A stretch of DNA of 64,000 nt from Casuarius casuarius (lineage: Eukaryota; Chordata; Aves; Casuariiformes; Casuariidae). Each line of letters begins with the position of its first letter. Position 1 is the first letter of the stretch. The position numbers and the translations under genes are program-made. Shown piece by piece: positions 25,217 to 36,373 of this stretch. Under the pieces are notes generated by a model. It was not told where the DNA came from, made no database searches, and saw only the letters and a program-made list of their open reading frames with translations. The stretch is taken from assembly GCA_003342895.1 (NCBI GenBank), contig PTFA01000086.1, forward strand, positions 1,803,199 to 1,867,198, read 5' to 3'.

Positions 25217-27350
25217 GTCTGAGGACACAAGTGCATGTGCTATGGAGTTATACCTGCAGCTCATCCCTTTAGAAAAAATGAATGGTGAAAGCTACTGAAC
25301 TAAGCTGTGATTGTACTGTATATAAAAACACTACAGTTTTATAGTACTGGTTCTGTTAACATTTTGTACCAAATAGCCATAAAAAGTAGTCTAAACAATT
25401 GGGTTATGAAGGTGTGTGGAGAATGTATATCTTGACATCGACTTTGAGTATTTTTCATTAGAATTAATTGACCAAATATTAGGTAGGAATTATTTTTACA
25501 TACTTGAGCGCTGCTGAAAAAAGAGTTTTTCTCTTTGAAAGAATATATAATCCTTGCACCTCAGGTAAACTGTAAATACTGAAGTTGAAATCCTGTTGGC
25601 TTAATGCTCCTTTTCATAAAGGTGAAAGTTTCTCATCTGTGTTTTTTCTGTTGAACTATGTTAGTTTTTTTTAAAACAACTTCCAAATAAACTGTCTGAA
25701 ACTGTTCAGTTTATAAATGTTGTGAACATCAAAGNAACGGTGCTGACGTTATGCTGATCTGCCTTGTATATGTTAAGACCACAATGTGTTGGAGGGATCT
25801 GTTTCCCGGGAGTTGTTTCCAGCATGTTTTTAAAAGCAAGGATGAAGCAATGCTTGACATTTGGATTTGTCAGTGTGGTGTTCCTGAAATACGGTTGGAT
25901 TCTTGTCCTGGCATTGGTTGCTGTTCTTGAGAGAAGTCTCTTAAACAAACGTCTCTAGCAACATAAGAAAACTTTTATGGCAGAAAATATGTAGGACTTG
26001 CATGAGGAACGATACTAATCTAAATGTTTCAAATGTTTAAGTTTCTACTAAACTCAATACAGTTACATTTAGAGGAAAACTACTTTGCACCTTTGTCCAA
26101 ACTATAAAGTCATGAGCAAACAGGCTTGCAATACGAATATGGGATCTACAGACTTCAAAAAGGGATGTGGCTATGGTGTAACCTGCTTGACTGTGCTTGG
26201 AAGCTTCTTGATGTCTGTTTCTAGCATCTACTGGGTGTTTGAAATAAGGAATAACCTGTTGATGGCAGAATCTCTCCTTTTATTTTTTTGCGAAGACAAC
26301 AGGAGTTTTTTCTAATGCACATGCAGTTTAATTTTTGTAAAGGGAAGATGGCCAGTTACCAGCCAGTAAAGCAGAACTGTTGCATATTTTGACTTGCATT
26401 CCTAGTTGCTTCTCATAAAGCCTGTAGTTAAGAGTTGGTTTCTTCTGTACCTGGCTTTGACTTCCATATATTTTAGTAAAACAAAAAATGAAAAATTTTG
26501 CACTGTTCATTTTGCTCTCTTCCCTCATACAGCAAATGTAAAATAGCAAAACCTAGAAACTCTTGTTTTTTCATTATGCAACTTGATATGTTCTAGTTGT
26601 ATGTCTTAGTTCCTGTATATGGGACCTAATTTTAATGTCTCTGTAAACTGGCGATGTAATGAAGTGCTGTGTATCAGGAAATTGTACACTATTTACCTTT
26701 TTTCCTGTTCATAAGCTGAGCCATATGTACATAATCTAGATTTTTGTTTTCCTAGTTTTGCACTTTTATAGCCTATTTTTTGAAGATGAATTCACTTGGA
26801 AAATGGTTAATCTATTTTTTTGCGTGATCTTTCAATGAGTCTTATAGAATGCATGCTGTAACTATCATCTATATGCCTTATGGGCTTCTGTGATTAAAAC
26901 ATGTGCAGGGCTGTGTTAAGAAGTTTAAAAACAGACAACAAACAAGTCATAAGCCTGTTTGCTTAATCTCCCTTCATGCTGGTACACTTTCCCCCAAGGC
27001 TTTTTTGTTAGATAACTTGGGGATGGAATGGAAAATGGACAGGAAGACTCTATTTCATGGCAGCACAGCCCTGTACTTCAGAATACACTTTGCCCATCAG
27101 TATTAACTATTGGGATACTACTGGTTTTGTATGTTTCTTTGGAGATAACAGTGCATATATAGAGGTACAAGTTGTTGATTTTTTTTTTTTGTCTATGTAT
27201 TTATTTCATTCCATTTTGTTTTATTTTAATTGTTGAAACCGGAAGTCGTCAAGCAGTAGGCACACATTACTCATTTAATTTATGATGTATTTCACTTTAG
27301 TTGAGTATGTTATTACATGTGGATGTAAATATAGACTTGGTGTTTTGCAA
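25217..27350 (+). other. ZNF217: ZNF217 3' UTR (probable)
   Basis: AT-rich, non-coding sequence after the inferred 3' UTR acceptor. Candidate poly(A) signals are AATAAA at 25686-25691, ATTAAA at 26893-26898 and the variant AATATA at 27328-27333, the last followed by a GT-rich stretch. Several could be used alternatively. The single ambiguous base (n) is at 25735. The end coordinate is approximate. Confidence 0.5.
25686..25691 (+). terminator. Poly(A) signal AATAAA (proximal, ZNF217)
   Basis: A canonical AATAAA lies about 470 nt into the inferred 3' UTR exon and is followed within ~30 nt by T/GT-rich sequence. It is the best proximal cleavage signal downstream of the ZNF217 stop. Confidence 0.5.
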
Positions 27351-30300
27351 AACTGGTTTCTGTGTCTTGCTTTTAAAGCTTAAAACTAGTTGCCTGGAAT
27401 TGTGTATTCACTTGACCTTTCATCATGCTCACACCTTTGGGGGAGGGGGATAAGGAGAACCTGCCAATAACCAGAACCAAATTCAGGCACTGTGCAGTCA
27501 CTCATATGAAAATACTGAGTCACTTCCCAGAAAATCCAGCTATGAGGCCTAGAGGAGAAGTCTTTAAATAATGAAGAAACATCTTGTTTCTTCCTCTTAT
27601 TTTTCTTCAGCAGAGGAGATTAGCTCTATTGTATGCATTCTTCGTGGTCATAGGAAGAAAAGATGTAAAGAGCAAGAGACTTTTTTTGAGATTTCAGAGT
27701 TAGAATAGGCTTCAGTCGTCTTTGAAACAAAATCCTGCTAAAACATTTCTAGAATTTTTTTCAGAAACTTCTGAAATTTTCTGATGTGTTCTTAGAACTC
27801 AGCTGAGATTTCAGACCTCAGCAACACCTCTAATAATATCTCAAAACCAGATTATGAGCTGGGAGAAGACAGCTAGAAACGATGTCAGAGGCAACCCTTC
27901 CTTAAGAGGCGTTCATCAGATCCCCAAACAGATCCACTGCCTTTAAGGGGGTGTGCGTATGGGTGACCTGAGCCTCCGTGGCATCACAGGTTAACTTTCG
28001 ATTTCTTTGCTAGGCTGGCATTTGTTGCTGTGATAAGGTTTGTAGAAGCAGTCTAGACTAAATTCTTGAATAAGCAGAAGCAATGCTGGTGGGGAGGAAA
28101 AAAAGACTCTTTAAGAGCTTAGGAACAAAATGATGTGTGAATTTGGTGCTTGCTTTGGAAATAGCAAGTCCTTACAGTGTCTGTGGTACCCAAATGATGG
28201 GTCTTGGAGTCTTGATACTAAAACATTCAGCTGGGCTTATATGAACATGGCTATGAGGAAATTTCATCTACGTAATGCTAAATGACAGTGTTGTAAAGGG
28301 GATGTGAGAAATAGGCGTGAGTTCTGCAAATCATCTTGACTGTTAAGCATAGTTTTCCTTTGGTGCCTCCAGGGAGTGCTAAGTACCCTTCCTTTCACTG
28401 TTAGTAGCTTCAGGTAAGCTGCGCTGACTTACAGAAAACAAATAGACGTGTATTCCATGCAGTTTGGGGTATCGGATGCCTACACTGCCATAGTAGTTTG
28501 TTAGCTATGCAAGCTAATTAAAAGAGTATGTTGAATATAAATGTCAGATTTAAGGGAAAGTCTCACTAGTTGATCGAGAGGGGGAATATTAAAGATACTG
28601 AACCACTACAAGGATATTCAGCTGAAGGTTTGGAAGTCATTTTGGCTTTCTCTCTTGCATCCTCAAAAGGTGAGGGGGTTTGGAGTCTTTGTTTTGGTGT
28701 TACCCTGCCTGTATTATAACTGTGTTTTAAGCTGTGAGTTGATGTTAATACTACCAAAGCTTTTATCCAGTTTCTTGGAGATGAACATTATTCCTTACCT
28801 AAGCTGGGTTAATTGAAAGATTGAGACTAGTCTTTGGTGAAGGCCAAAATCAAAAAGAAAGGGAGCCAGTGAATAAATCTAGGGTGTCTTTTCACTGTCC
28901 ATGATGATAAAGGTCTTCTAGTCCTACAGGGGTAGGTGAGATGTGCTCTGGATCTGATGCTCTGCTTGGATTTCCTCCCAGCCCCGTGGTAACTAGTTGG
29001 CATGATAACTGCAAAGTGCCGTGTCCTGTTCACTTCCTCCAAGCAGGGTGGTGTTAGAGGAATTTGAATTTGACTTTCTAAAATGCTGGGAAACATAACT
29101 AAAGCTGTTTCTTTACAGTAATTATAACTGTTCACATCAGTTGGATGGTAGCATTAATTGTAAACACTTGTTTGAGGGACCTTCTTGGGCTTTTAATGAA
29201 TTAACAGTAAGATACTCAAAGGCCTATTGTGTTTGTTTAAATTATGAGGAAGCAACATCATATTTTTGTATTAGGAGGATCTAAATTGCAATACAGTTTC
29301 CTTTTCCCCTTCTTTGTAAAAGAGGGAAATAAGCAAGTATGTTGTTACTGAGCAGATTTCTCTGCTCATTTGCAACTACTTAAGAAAAGTGCATTTAATT
29401 AGGATTAGCAAGTCTCTAAATTGCAGATGGTTCTCAGGGGAAAAAATAGTTATGAGTGCGTTCATGACATTAAAATCAGTACATTTAATTCAATTTCATC
29501 TTAATATTAATTCATAATATCTAAAGCAGTTCCTATAGAAGATGTTCATGTGACTTAAGATTACCAGAGAAAATGAGATCTATCATTTTGTAAGCGTGCT
29601 CCAGCATGCCTAGCTTGTGTAATTATGCAGATTGAGTAATTGTACATGCTAATTACAAGAGTGCCCAGTCTGCCATGTGCTGTTACTTATAACAGGGGTC
29701 TGTTGTATGATGTGCAGGTTTATTCAGTTTGGAGTTCACTACTGATAAATAATCTGAGTACCGGATTGGGCCTTATGTGAAATATTGCAAAAATCAGGTG
29801 CTAATAGTAGCTATTAGTGTGCAACTCTAGGTTGAGCAGTCTGCTGAGTATTGGGAAACATTGTCTTCTGCTTAGCACGTTTCGGAGTGCCACATTCATC
29901 TCTGCTCTGGCCATGGACCTGGAAGTAGAGCATCGCTCTTTCTGTAAAAGAGCTAAACATAAGGATGTGGTATCTTCCCAGATCATCTGTTCTTAATTCC
30001 ATTTTTGTCTCTAGCTAAAATGAGCCTGATGCGCTTAGGGCAGATAAAGCAGCTTTATATTCCTTCTGGATTTATATTCCTTCTATATTTGTATGAACAC
30101 AGGGTAGCATACTTCTATTACTTAAATCAGGGCCAATTTGGATCTTTGTGCAGGAGAATGAAGCTTTGCGCTAGAAAACTAGAAAGTTAGGAAATGCTGC
30201 CTGGTTAGAAGTTTCTTCCCTCTGTTTCTCCTGAGGTTATCCTTAGCTCCCTGTATGAGGAACAGCGGTGCCATTGGCTCCCGAAGCTTGCGGCTGGCAA

Positions 30301-33300
30301 GCTGCAGGTCCATATGGATGTTTTCTGCAGAGCCGGGAGCCCAGGCCTTGCTCAGCGCGAAGGGACTCTGAATTTTGAGGATGGAAACCTTTTGCTTGGT
30401 GGAGGAGGTTTGGCTAACACGTAGCATGGTCTACAGCATCTCTGTATTGTCAGAAAGGGTCTGCATTCCAGACACCTTCGCTCTTCAGATCTCCAGCCTT
30501 GTCGTACGTCATCGGGGTCGGGACATGTGGGACAACTCCTTGCCCTTCTCTAAGTGAGGGTGGTGAGGATTTCCATCTCCATCTCTCAGAGCTTTGCCCC
30601 TGCTGTTATTCAGCGCTTCCCAAGGGCCTCACAGCTGCTGCAAGAAAGGGCAAGACTTCAGAAGTCTCCAGTCCGGGTGGGACATGCCGACGAATATCCC
30701 TCCTTCTCCTCCTATGAACGGCAGTTGAGGTTGTAGCATGGACAAAGGTGGTTTTCAACAGCATTTCAGCCAAAAGAGGATGCCTAACAGGGGCTCTCAG
30801 TTTAACGGCTCCGTGTAACCAAGGTTATACCGTAACTCCTGTAATCAGTCGTGTTTCCTCGCGGCGAGGACTGGGACGGCGTCTGAGCGTTAGATGGCAG
30901 TGTGAGCCCGGAGGAGCCCCCGCGCCGAGGACACCAGCCATCCCGAGGCAGGCCAGCCAGCCAGCCTATAGTGCTGCGTGTCTGAGAGCCAAGTTTACTT
31001 TAGATTCCTAAACTAATTAGCAATTGCATAGATGTGGATAAAAATAAAACAAATGGAGCTGCCCCAGAACACACTGTACATGCGAAAAGATGTTGACCTA
31101 TTTAAATGATCTGGGTAGCAGAAATCACAGTGTAACCAGAAAACTTCCCTGACAAATGAGATGAAGCGGAGGAAATCTGTAGATGCAGAAATGTTATCTC
31201 CGATTTACTCTTCTCGGCCTATCGATATTTACTAATGTGTTGCTACCGAGCAGATTTAGCATGCATTTTAGCTGCTGGCTACCATTATTTTTTACTGCTC
31301 AAGATTTTATGATTAAGTGAAGCGTTACATAATGTGGTATACGTCACTTTGAGACAGACATTTGTCTGACTGAATTTTAAGTGCAAAACTACTTCTCATG
31401 AGCAAAGCTGGTCTAATAATTATAAATAATTGTGGAATGCTTTGGTATTTAAAACTCATTTTGCACTCTGAAATGTTTTCATTCATCACTGTGAAAGTCA
31501 TGATCAAATGCAATTACTTATTTTTCTTCCTATTGAATAATTATTTCCAAAGAACCTTTCCATAATTTTATTCCTCCATCTCTGGAGTAGTTTGTAGGAA
31601 CAAGTGGGAAATCGTGAACAGGAGAAGCCTGGGTGAGCTAGCAAAACAGCAGACTTTGGGAGTTTCTGATAATTCTTGAAAATCAGGAAATAGTTTTGAT
31701 TTGAAGCAGAAAATGTTTTTTTTCCCCCCTTCAAATCAAAAAAATAGTTTGCTTTTTGTTGGGAAATATGACATTTCAGTTTAGGGTACTTCTGGTTTTT
31801 TTATATATATTTACATTCTCAAAAATGTCATTAAGAAAAAATGCTCACTGAAGTAATTTTGGGCAAAAACAATGCAATTTTAATGTCAAAGTTAAGCGCA
31901 TATAGTTCAGAAAGAGAGGAGGTCAGAACAGCTCGATGAAATGAGAATTGATTCAAAAATACATTTTCACCCAATCTGCATTTTTTTTTCTCCTGTGTTC
32001 TTCCAACTTCTGCTCACCGAAACCCTGACCAGACTCCCCAGCACTGCAGCCAGCAGACTGAGGTATTTGGTACAGCTGCTTACAGTTTTCAGGTGTTTCG
32101 AGGAGGAGAAATGGCTGTGTGCTCCCGCTGTCTTCACTGTCTAGGTAACACATCTTCTGGCCTCAATTTTTTGTAGACTTTACTGCAAACACCACTTTAA
32201 GCGAAGCACCTCCACCCCTCTAGTGCAGCACCTTCACACTCCCCTCTCCGATATCCGTGCTGTGAATTTGCCCCAGCGCTGCGTAAAGTTGCAACGTGAG
32301 ATTTGCCACTTCGCAATTTCGGTTTCTCTCTGATTTACCTTCAGTGGCGTGTTTGGGTTTGTGTTCCTGGTCCCCCCTCTGCAGCTGCCACTGGGAGTTA
32401 AGAGCTGATCGGAGGCAGCACTGCTGTTCAGTTAGGTCCTGTGAAGCTCTCTCTAACCAGAGCCGGCTCCGGGGCTCTGACGTTTTGGCAGGATCTGCTC
32501 TCGGGGGGAAAAATCTCTTTCCCAGAAGAATTTTTGTTGTTTTCCTGATCGACTCCAAAAGCCTCAGCTGATCATCTTTAAAGCATTAGCGCAATTGTTT
32601 ACAGATGGACTTCTGTTATATAAAAGATCTGATTTTCCCCTTCTCTAACCCAGCAGGATGGCTGTTTTTCGAAGCTCAAGGGTGTCTCGTTTTGTTAATT
32701 TAACCTGAATGTGTTCTGGGATGAGTTTATCCACAGCTATTGATATTTCATTAGTTACTTCAGAAAAAACAAGCAAACAAAATCCTCGAGCACTTGTAAT
32801 GTTGTTCGGGTCATGTTAGCTAAATGGGAATATTTGAATGTCCTATTACAAATAAATGCCCATTTTGTTGTTGTTGTTTGGGTTTTGGGGCGGTTTTTGT
32901 TTTTTGTTAGTGCTTTTGGGCACTGGCATTAGAGTCCAGTCTCGGGACACCTGAATGACCCCTGAATTGCAGCACACCTCTGAACTGCACACTTGGAAAG
33001 CCGCCGTCAGGGAATTTAATTGTGACTGCTGTAAAAATAAAGATCAATGAGATTCTACCAGCCAAAAGGACTTTTTGGTGGAGAGCCAGCTGTGTTAATT
33101 GAGGAACTATAGCAATATTTGCATCGCCGTAAATCTGAGTATTACCGTAAAACTAGCATCCCTCTCTAAAAAAATAAAATTCGTATTTAGGGTATAGTGC
33201 TCTGGGCAATACTTCTTTTACCTCATTTAATGTTTCCTTTGCAGTAGCACCTGAATTTCCAGCGTCAGAGCTGCAGCCCTGCTCTGATTAGTCACTGTAG

Positions 33301-33650
33301 AAACAAGTGGCAAGAGACAGTATTGCCAACAGCCTGGAATCAAAATACCAATATTTAGGTGTTACGCTCTACTAACGGGTTTAAAAAAAAAAAGGAGGGG
33401 AGTTGAAATGGTATTCTGGCAAGTGTGGCCAGGCGACGTTGGGATATTTCCGTGCCAGTGCAATCGCTTCAGCATAGTTGACCTGGGAGATGTTTTGAAG
33501 GTGGCAGTTTCTCGCTGGGCTCCCTGAGCACGCTGCGCTGGTGAAGGCCGCGTTTCACCTGTGCATCTAGGCCATTTCTTTAGGTCGTATTAAAAATGTT
33601 CTAAGTAGCTTTTAAGCGACAGTATTGTAGCAGTCACTTTTTTTTCCCCC
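27351..33650. other. Intergenic AT-rich DNA downstream of ZNF217
   Basis: No gene recognised. The open frames (up to ~112 residues) overlap on both strands and show no domains. The stretch 29560-29690 contains several TAATTA/TAATTG-type homeodomain sites and could be conserved non-coding DNA. CpG density rises near 30.85-30.95 kb and again after 33.5 kb. Confidence 0.6.
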
Positions 33651-34110
33651 CACGCTTTTGGGAGCATCGCGGCCAGGGTGCTAGTGCGCGTTTCCGCGGG
33701 AGGCAAGGAGCCCCGGCCCCGGCGCCCGCGGCAGGTGCCCTCCCAGGCACTCGGGTGCCTTTTGCAGGGCGCTCGGCCAAGGCGCCCAAAGGGTTGGTCT
33801 GGATCGCTGCAGGGTAACTGATGTCTGCCCAAATCCTCAAGCTCACAAAGCGGAGAGCGGCCTGGCTCTTGCTCTGCGGCACTGCAGCGGAGTCACTGCT
33901 ACTCACGTGGCGAGCGGCGCTGAAGCCGGGCTTCGGAGCGCGCCTCCCCCAAGCCTCGGCCTGGCGCCCCTCGCTCGGCTCCCGGGGGCTTGTTCCCGGG
34001 CCCCGGCGCAGTGCCGTGGCCGCAGGGCCCTCTCCAGCCCATCCTTCTCCTGCCGCTGCCTGGCGCCGCCATCAGACCCGCCGTTTCCATCGTAAAGCAT
34101 TTGGCAAAGG
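33650..34110. promoter_or_regulatory. CpG island segment 1 (orphan)
   Basis: High GC with frequent CpG (gcgcgtttccgcggg, ggccccggcgcccgcgg, gagcgcgcctcccc). It starts and ends abruptly against AT-rich DNA. No coding exon is visible. Overlapping open frames on both strands are the expected result of GC richness. It could be an unannotated promoter, a lncRNA start or a regulatory CpG island. Confidence 0.55.
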
Positions 34111-34439
34111 GGGGAAGAATTGAATTTATGCCCAAACCGTTGAATAATGTAACCTTCGTGTTGTCCATAAAAGAATCGCACGCCACCCGGCCTGCTTTTC
34201 CTACAAAAGCATTTAACTTTTGTTAAATCAAGACAGTTCTAAGAAGCAGTAAAAATGAAAGCAAAACCAACCATCGAGCCAGCTCGCAAAGTTGCCCTGT
34301 GGCCAAAGCATCCGTCTGCGTGGCCCAAGGGTGGGGTTCGTTTGGTTGGTTGGTCTTCGGTTGAAGGGTATCACTGATAATTTAAAAAAAAAAAAAAAAA
34401 GCAACTTCAAACCCTCGGAATAGACAGAAACAGGCTCTT

Positions 34440-34650
34440 GGGCCTCTGCGTCCCGTCGCGAGGACGTGGCATGAGAGCTTGCTCTTGTGGATTCGGGAAT
34501 GCGTTTGGGGCTGGTGCCTGCGTGCCGTGCTGAGCCGCGCCGTGCCGAGCCGTGCCGAGCCGAGCCGGAGCTCCCGCCGGAGCCGCGGGCTGGAGCGCGG
34601 CCAGAGAGGCCAGCCAGAGCCCCGGGGACCGATCTGCAGGGAGCCAACCT
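34440..34650. promoter_or_regulatory. CpG island segment 2 with GCCGTGCCGA-type short tandem repeat
   Basis: GC-rich stretch in which 34527-34570 repeats gccgtgccgagcc-like units. It is directly followed by a CR1-like tail. It has the same base composition as segments 1 and 3, so the three may be one island broken by insertions. Confidence 0.45.
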
Positions 34651-34672
34651 GTATTGGCAGACAGCAAGACAA

Positions 34673-34720
34673 ATGGGATGATCTAATAGTCCTTTTCCAT
34701 CTCTAAGTTTTATGATTCAT
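34673..34720 (+). mobile_element. CR1-type LINE 3' end remnant
   Basis: The text gggatgatctaatagtcc, then ttttccatctctaa and tttatgattca, follows the typical CR1 3' tail (GATGATCT...GTCCCTTCCAACC...ATGATTCTATG) with several substitutions. Only the 3' end is recognised; the element is heavily 5'-truncated and old. CR1 is the dominant LINE of birds and other sauropsids. Confidence 0.6.
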
Positions 34721-34869
34721 TTGTTATTTTAGCCATCTATATATATTTTTTTATTTTACCCTAGAGGGGTTCCTTGAAATGTGTGCAATATATTCCTTTA
34801 AAAAAAAAAGTCACTTAAAAAAAAAAGCGGGTATCATAGGATGGCAAGGCACCGTCTCTTGAGTGTATT

Positions 34870-36120
34870 CGCTGAATAACTGTGCAGCGCGGGGAGGTTG
34901 GAGGGCGGCCGGTGGCCGTGGGGCGGCCGTGGGGTGAGGAGGCTGCCCCACTCCCGGCTCCCCCCTTGTCCTCGGTGTCGCTGGGGCTGAGCACTGCGTA
35001 ACTCGTTGCACCACGGCAGGCAGTGCAGCCTCAGGGGGCTGCAGGAAGGGGCGCCCTGCCGAGGGCCCTGGGGCCAGGGACTTGGCTGCCCTCGGCCAGC
35101 AGAGCTCGGGCGGGGGCGGGGGGGTGGCGGGCTCCTCCCGCGTGGCCCAGCCGGGCCTCGCCATCAGCCCCGGGAGCACGAGCGGTGCGGAGAGGCTGCA
35201 GCCAGCCAGGACGACAGCGCTGTGCTGGGTCTGTGCGACAGGCCGAGCCCCGAGCGGCGCACCGGGCCCTGTGCGACACCCTGAGCCCCGAGCGACGTCA
35301 GGCCTGGTGTGACACGCTGGGCCCTGAGCGACGTGTCAGGCCCGATCTGACATGCCGAGCCCTGAGCGATGCGCCGAGGCCCATGTGACACCCTGAGCCC
35401 GTGCGACACGCTGCACCCCGAGCGACATGTCAGGCCTGGTGCGACACACTGAGCCCCAAGCGACACGCCGGGCCCCGAGCGATGCGCCATGTTCCACGCG
35501 ACACGCCGAGCTCTGAGCGACGTGCTGCGCCCTGCGCGATGCGGCACGCTCCGTGTGACACGCCGTGCCCCGTGCCGTGCCCTGTGTGCACCCCGTGCTG
35601 TGTCCTGTGCCCCAGGCCGTGCCCCACGCCCTGTGCGCCAGGCCGTGCAACACGCCATGCCCCATGTGCGCCCCGTGCGCCGGGCCGGGCCCCGTGGACG
35701 CCCCGTGCGCCAGGCCGTGCCCGGCAGCGGCGGCCCGTGCGCAGCTCTGCGGGCTCCACGTGTCCTGTGGGGGCTGCTCCCGGCCGCCCTGCGCCGCGGG
35801 GCTCCCGGCCGGCGGCTGCTCCTGTCCCCGTCCCCGTGCCCGGGATGTGGGGCTGTTGTGACCAGCCAGCGGGTGCCAGGCCGCGGCGCGCCCGACCCGG
35901 CGCCAGGCCCGGCGGCCCCGGCAGCCCTGGCAGCCCCGGCACGCCTGCTCTCAGCCAGCGATCTGGGGAGCCGCAGGGACTCCGGCGACAGGCAGCCCCA
36001 GCGGCAGCTCCATCACGCCCCGCTTAGGGCTCGCGCGAGCCGCCCGCGGCTGGCGCCATAAATAACCCCGGGAGAAGGGGCCGGCGGGGCCCGGCGCGAG
36101 CAGGGAAAAGCCGTGCGGAG
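34870..36120. promoter_or_regulatory. CpG island segment 3 (largest, orphan)
   Basis: Very GC-rich and CpG-dense for ~1.25 kb, including the tandem array at 35.2-35.7 kb. At its 3' edge, gcgccATAAATAAcccc (36054-36069) is a TATA-like element followed by a GC-rich run, and could mark a + strand start. The long open frames here (to ~208 residues) are repeat-derived, low-complexity R/A/P/C-rich peptides found in several frames of both strands, so I do not call them genes. Confidence 0.5.
35222..35725. repeat. Diverged tandem array with ~19-bp basic unit (38/57-bp higher order)
   Basis: The unit approximates ctgagccccgagcgacacg. By eye, successive boundaries fall at the gcgacac/gtgacac motif with spacings of about 18, 36-38 and 57 bp. 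From ~35570 the array grades into shorter ccgtgcccc/ctgtgcgcc units of similar length. Because 19 is not a multiple of three, the array opens all frames and produces spurious peptides. Confidence 0.75.
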
Positions 36121-36367
36121 CCAAACGCAGGGCGCCGGAGTCGGATTCTTCTTTTTTTTTTAAAATGATTATTATTTAAGGGAAGGGAGGCTGCTCGAAA
36201 TCGTGTATGAGTTTTACTGAAACAGGCACATTCCTGCGGTTTGCACTCCCACAGGCTCGCCAGGTCAGTCTTTTCCTTTCTCTGCAGAGAAAGAAAGGGG
36301 AAAGGAAAAAAGAAAGAAAGGAAAGAAAAACCCACACAAAAATCAATCCATCAAATGTCATTACAGA

Positions 36368-36373
36368 TTTATT
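36368..36373 (-). terminator. Poly(A) signal of a minus-strand transcript
   Basis: Read on the minus strand, aggcttAATAAAtctgtaatg is followed ~25-45 nt later by tttttgtgtgggtttttc (36326-36345), a classic U/GU-rich downstream element. The arrangement marks a 3' end at about 36345-36360. By human synteny the minus-strand gene here would be TSHZ2, which lies tail to tail with ZNF217. Confidence 0.5.

Noticed and set aside
35401..36061. Long open frames on both strands (up to ~208 residues) in the CpG block
   Set aside because: Peptides are C/R/A/P-rich, repeat-derived and overlap in several frames of both strands. A non-triplet tandem repeat explains them.
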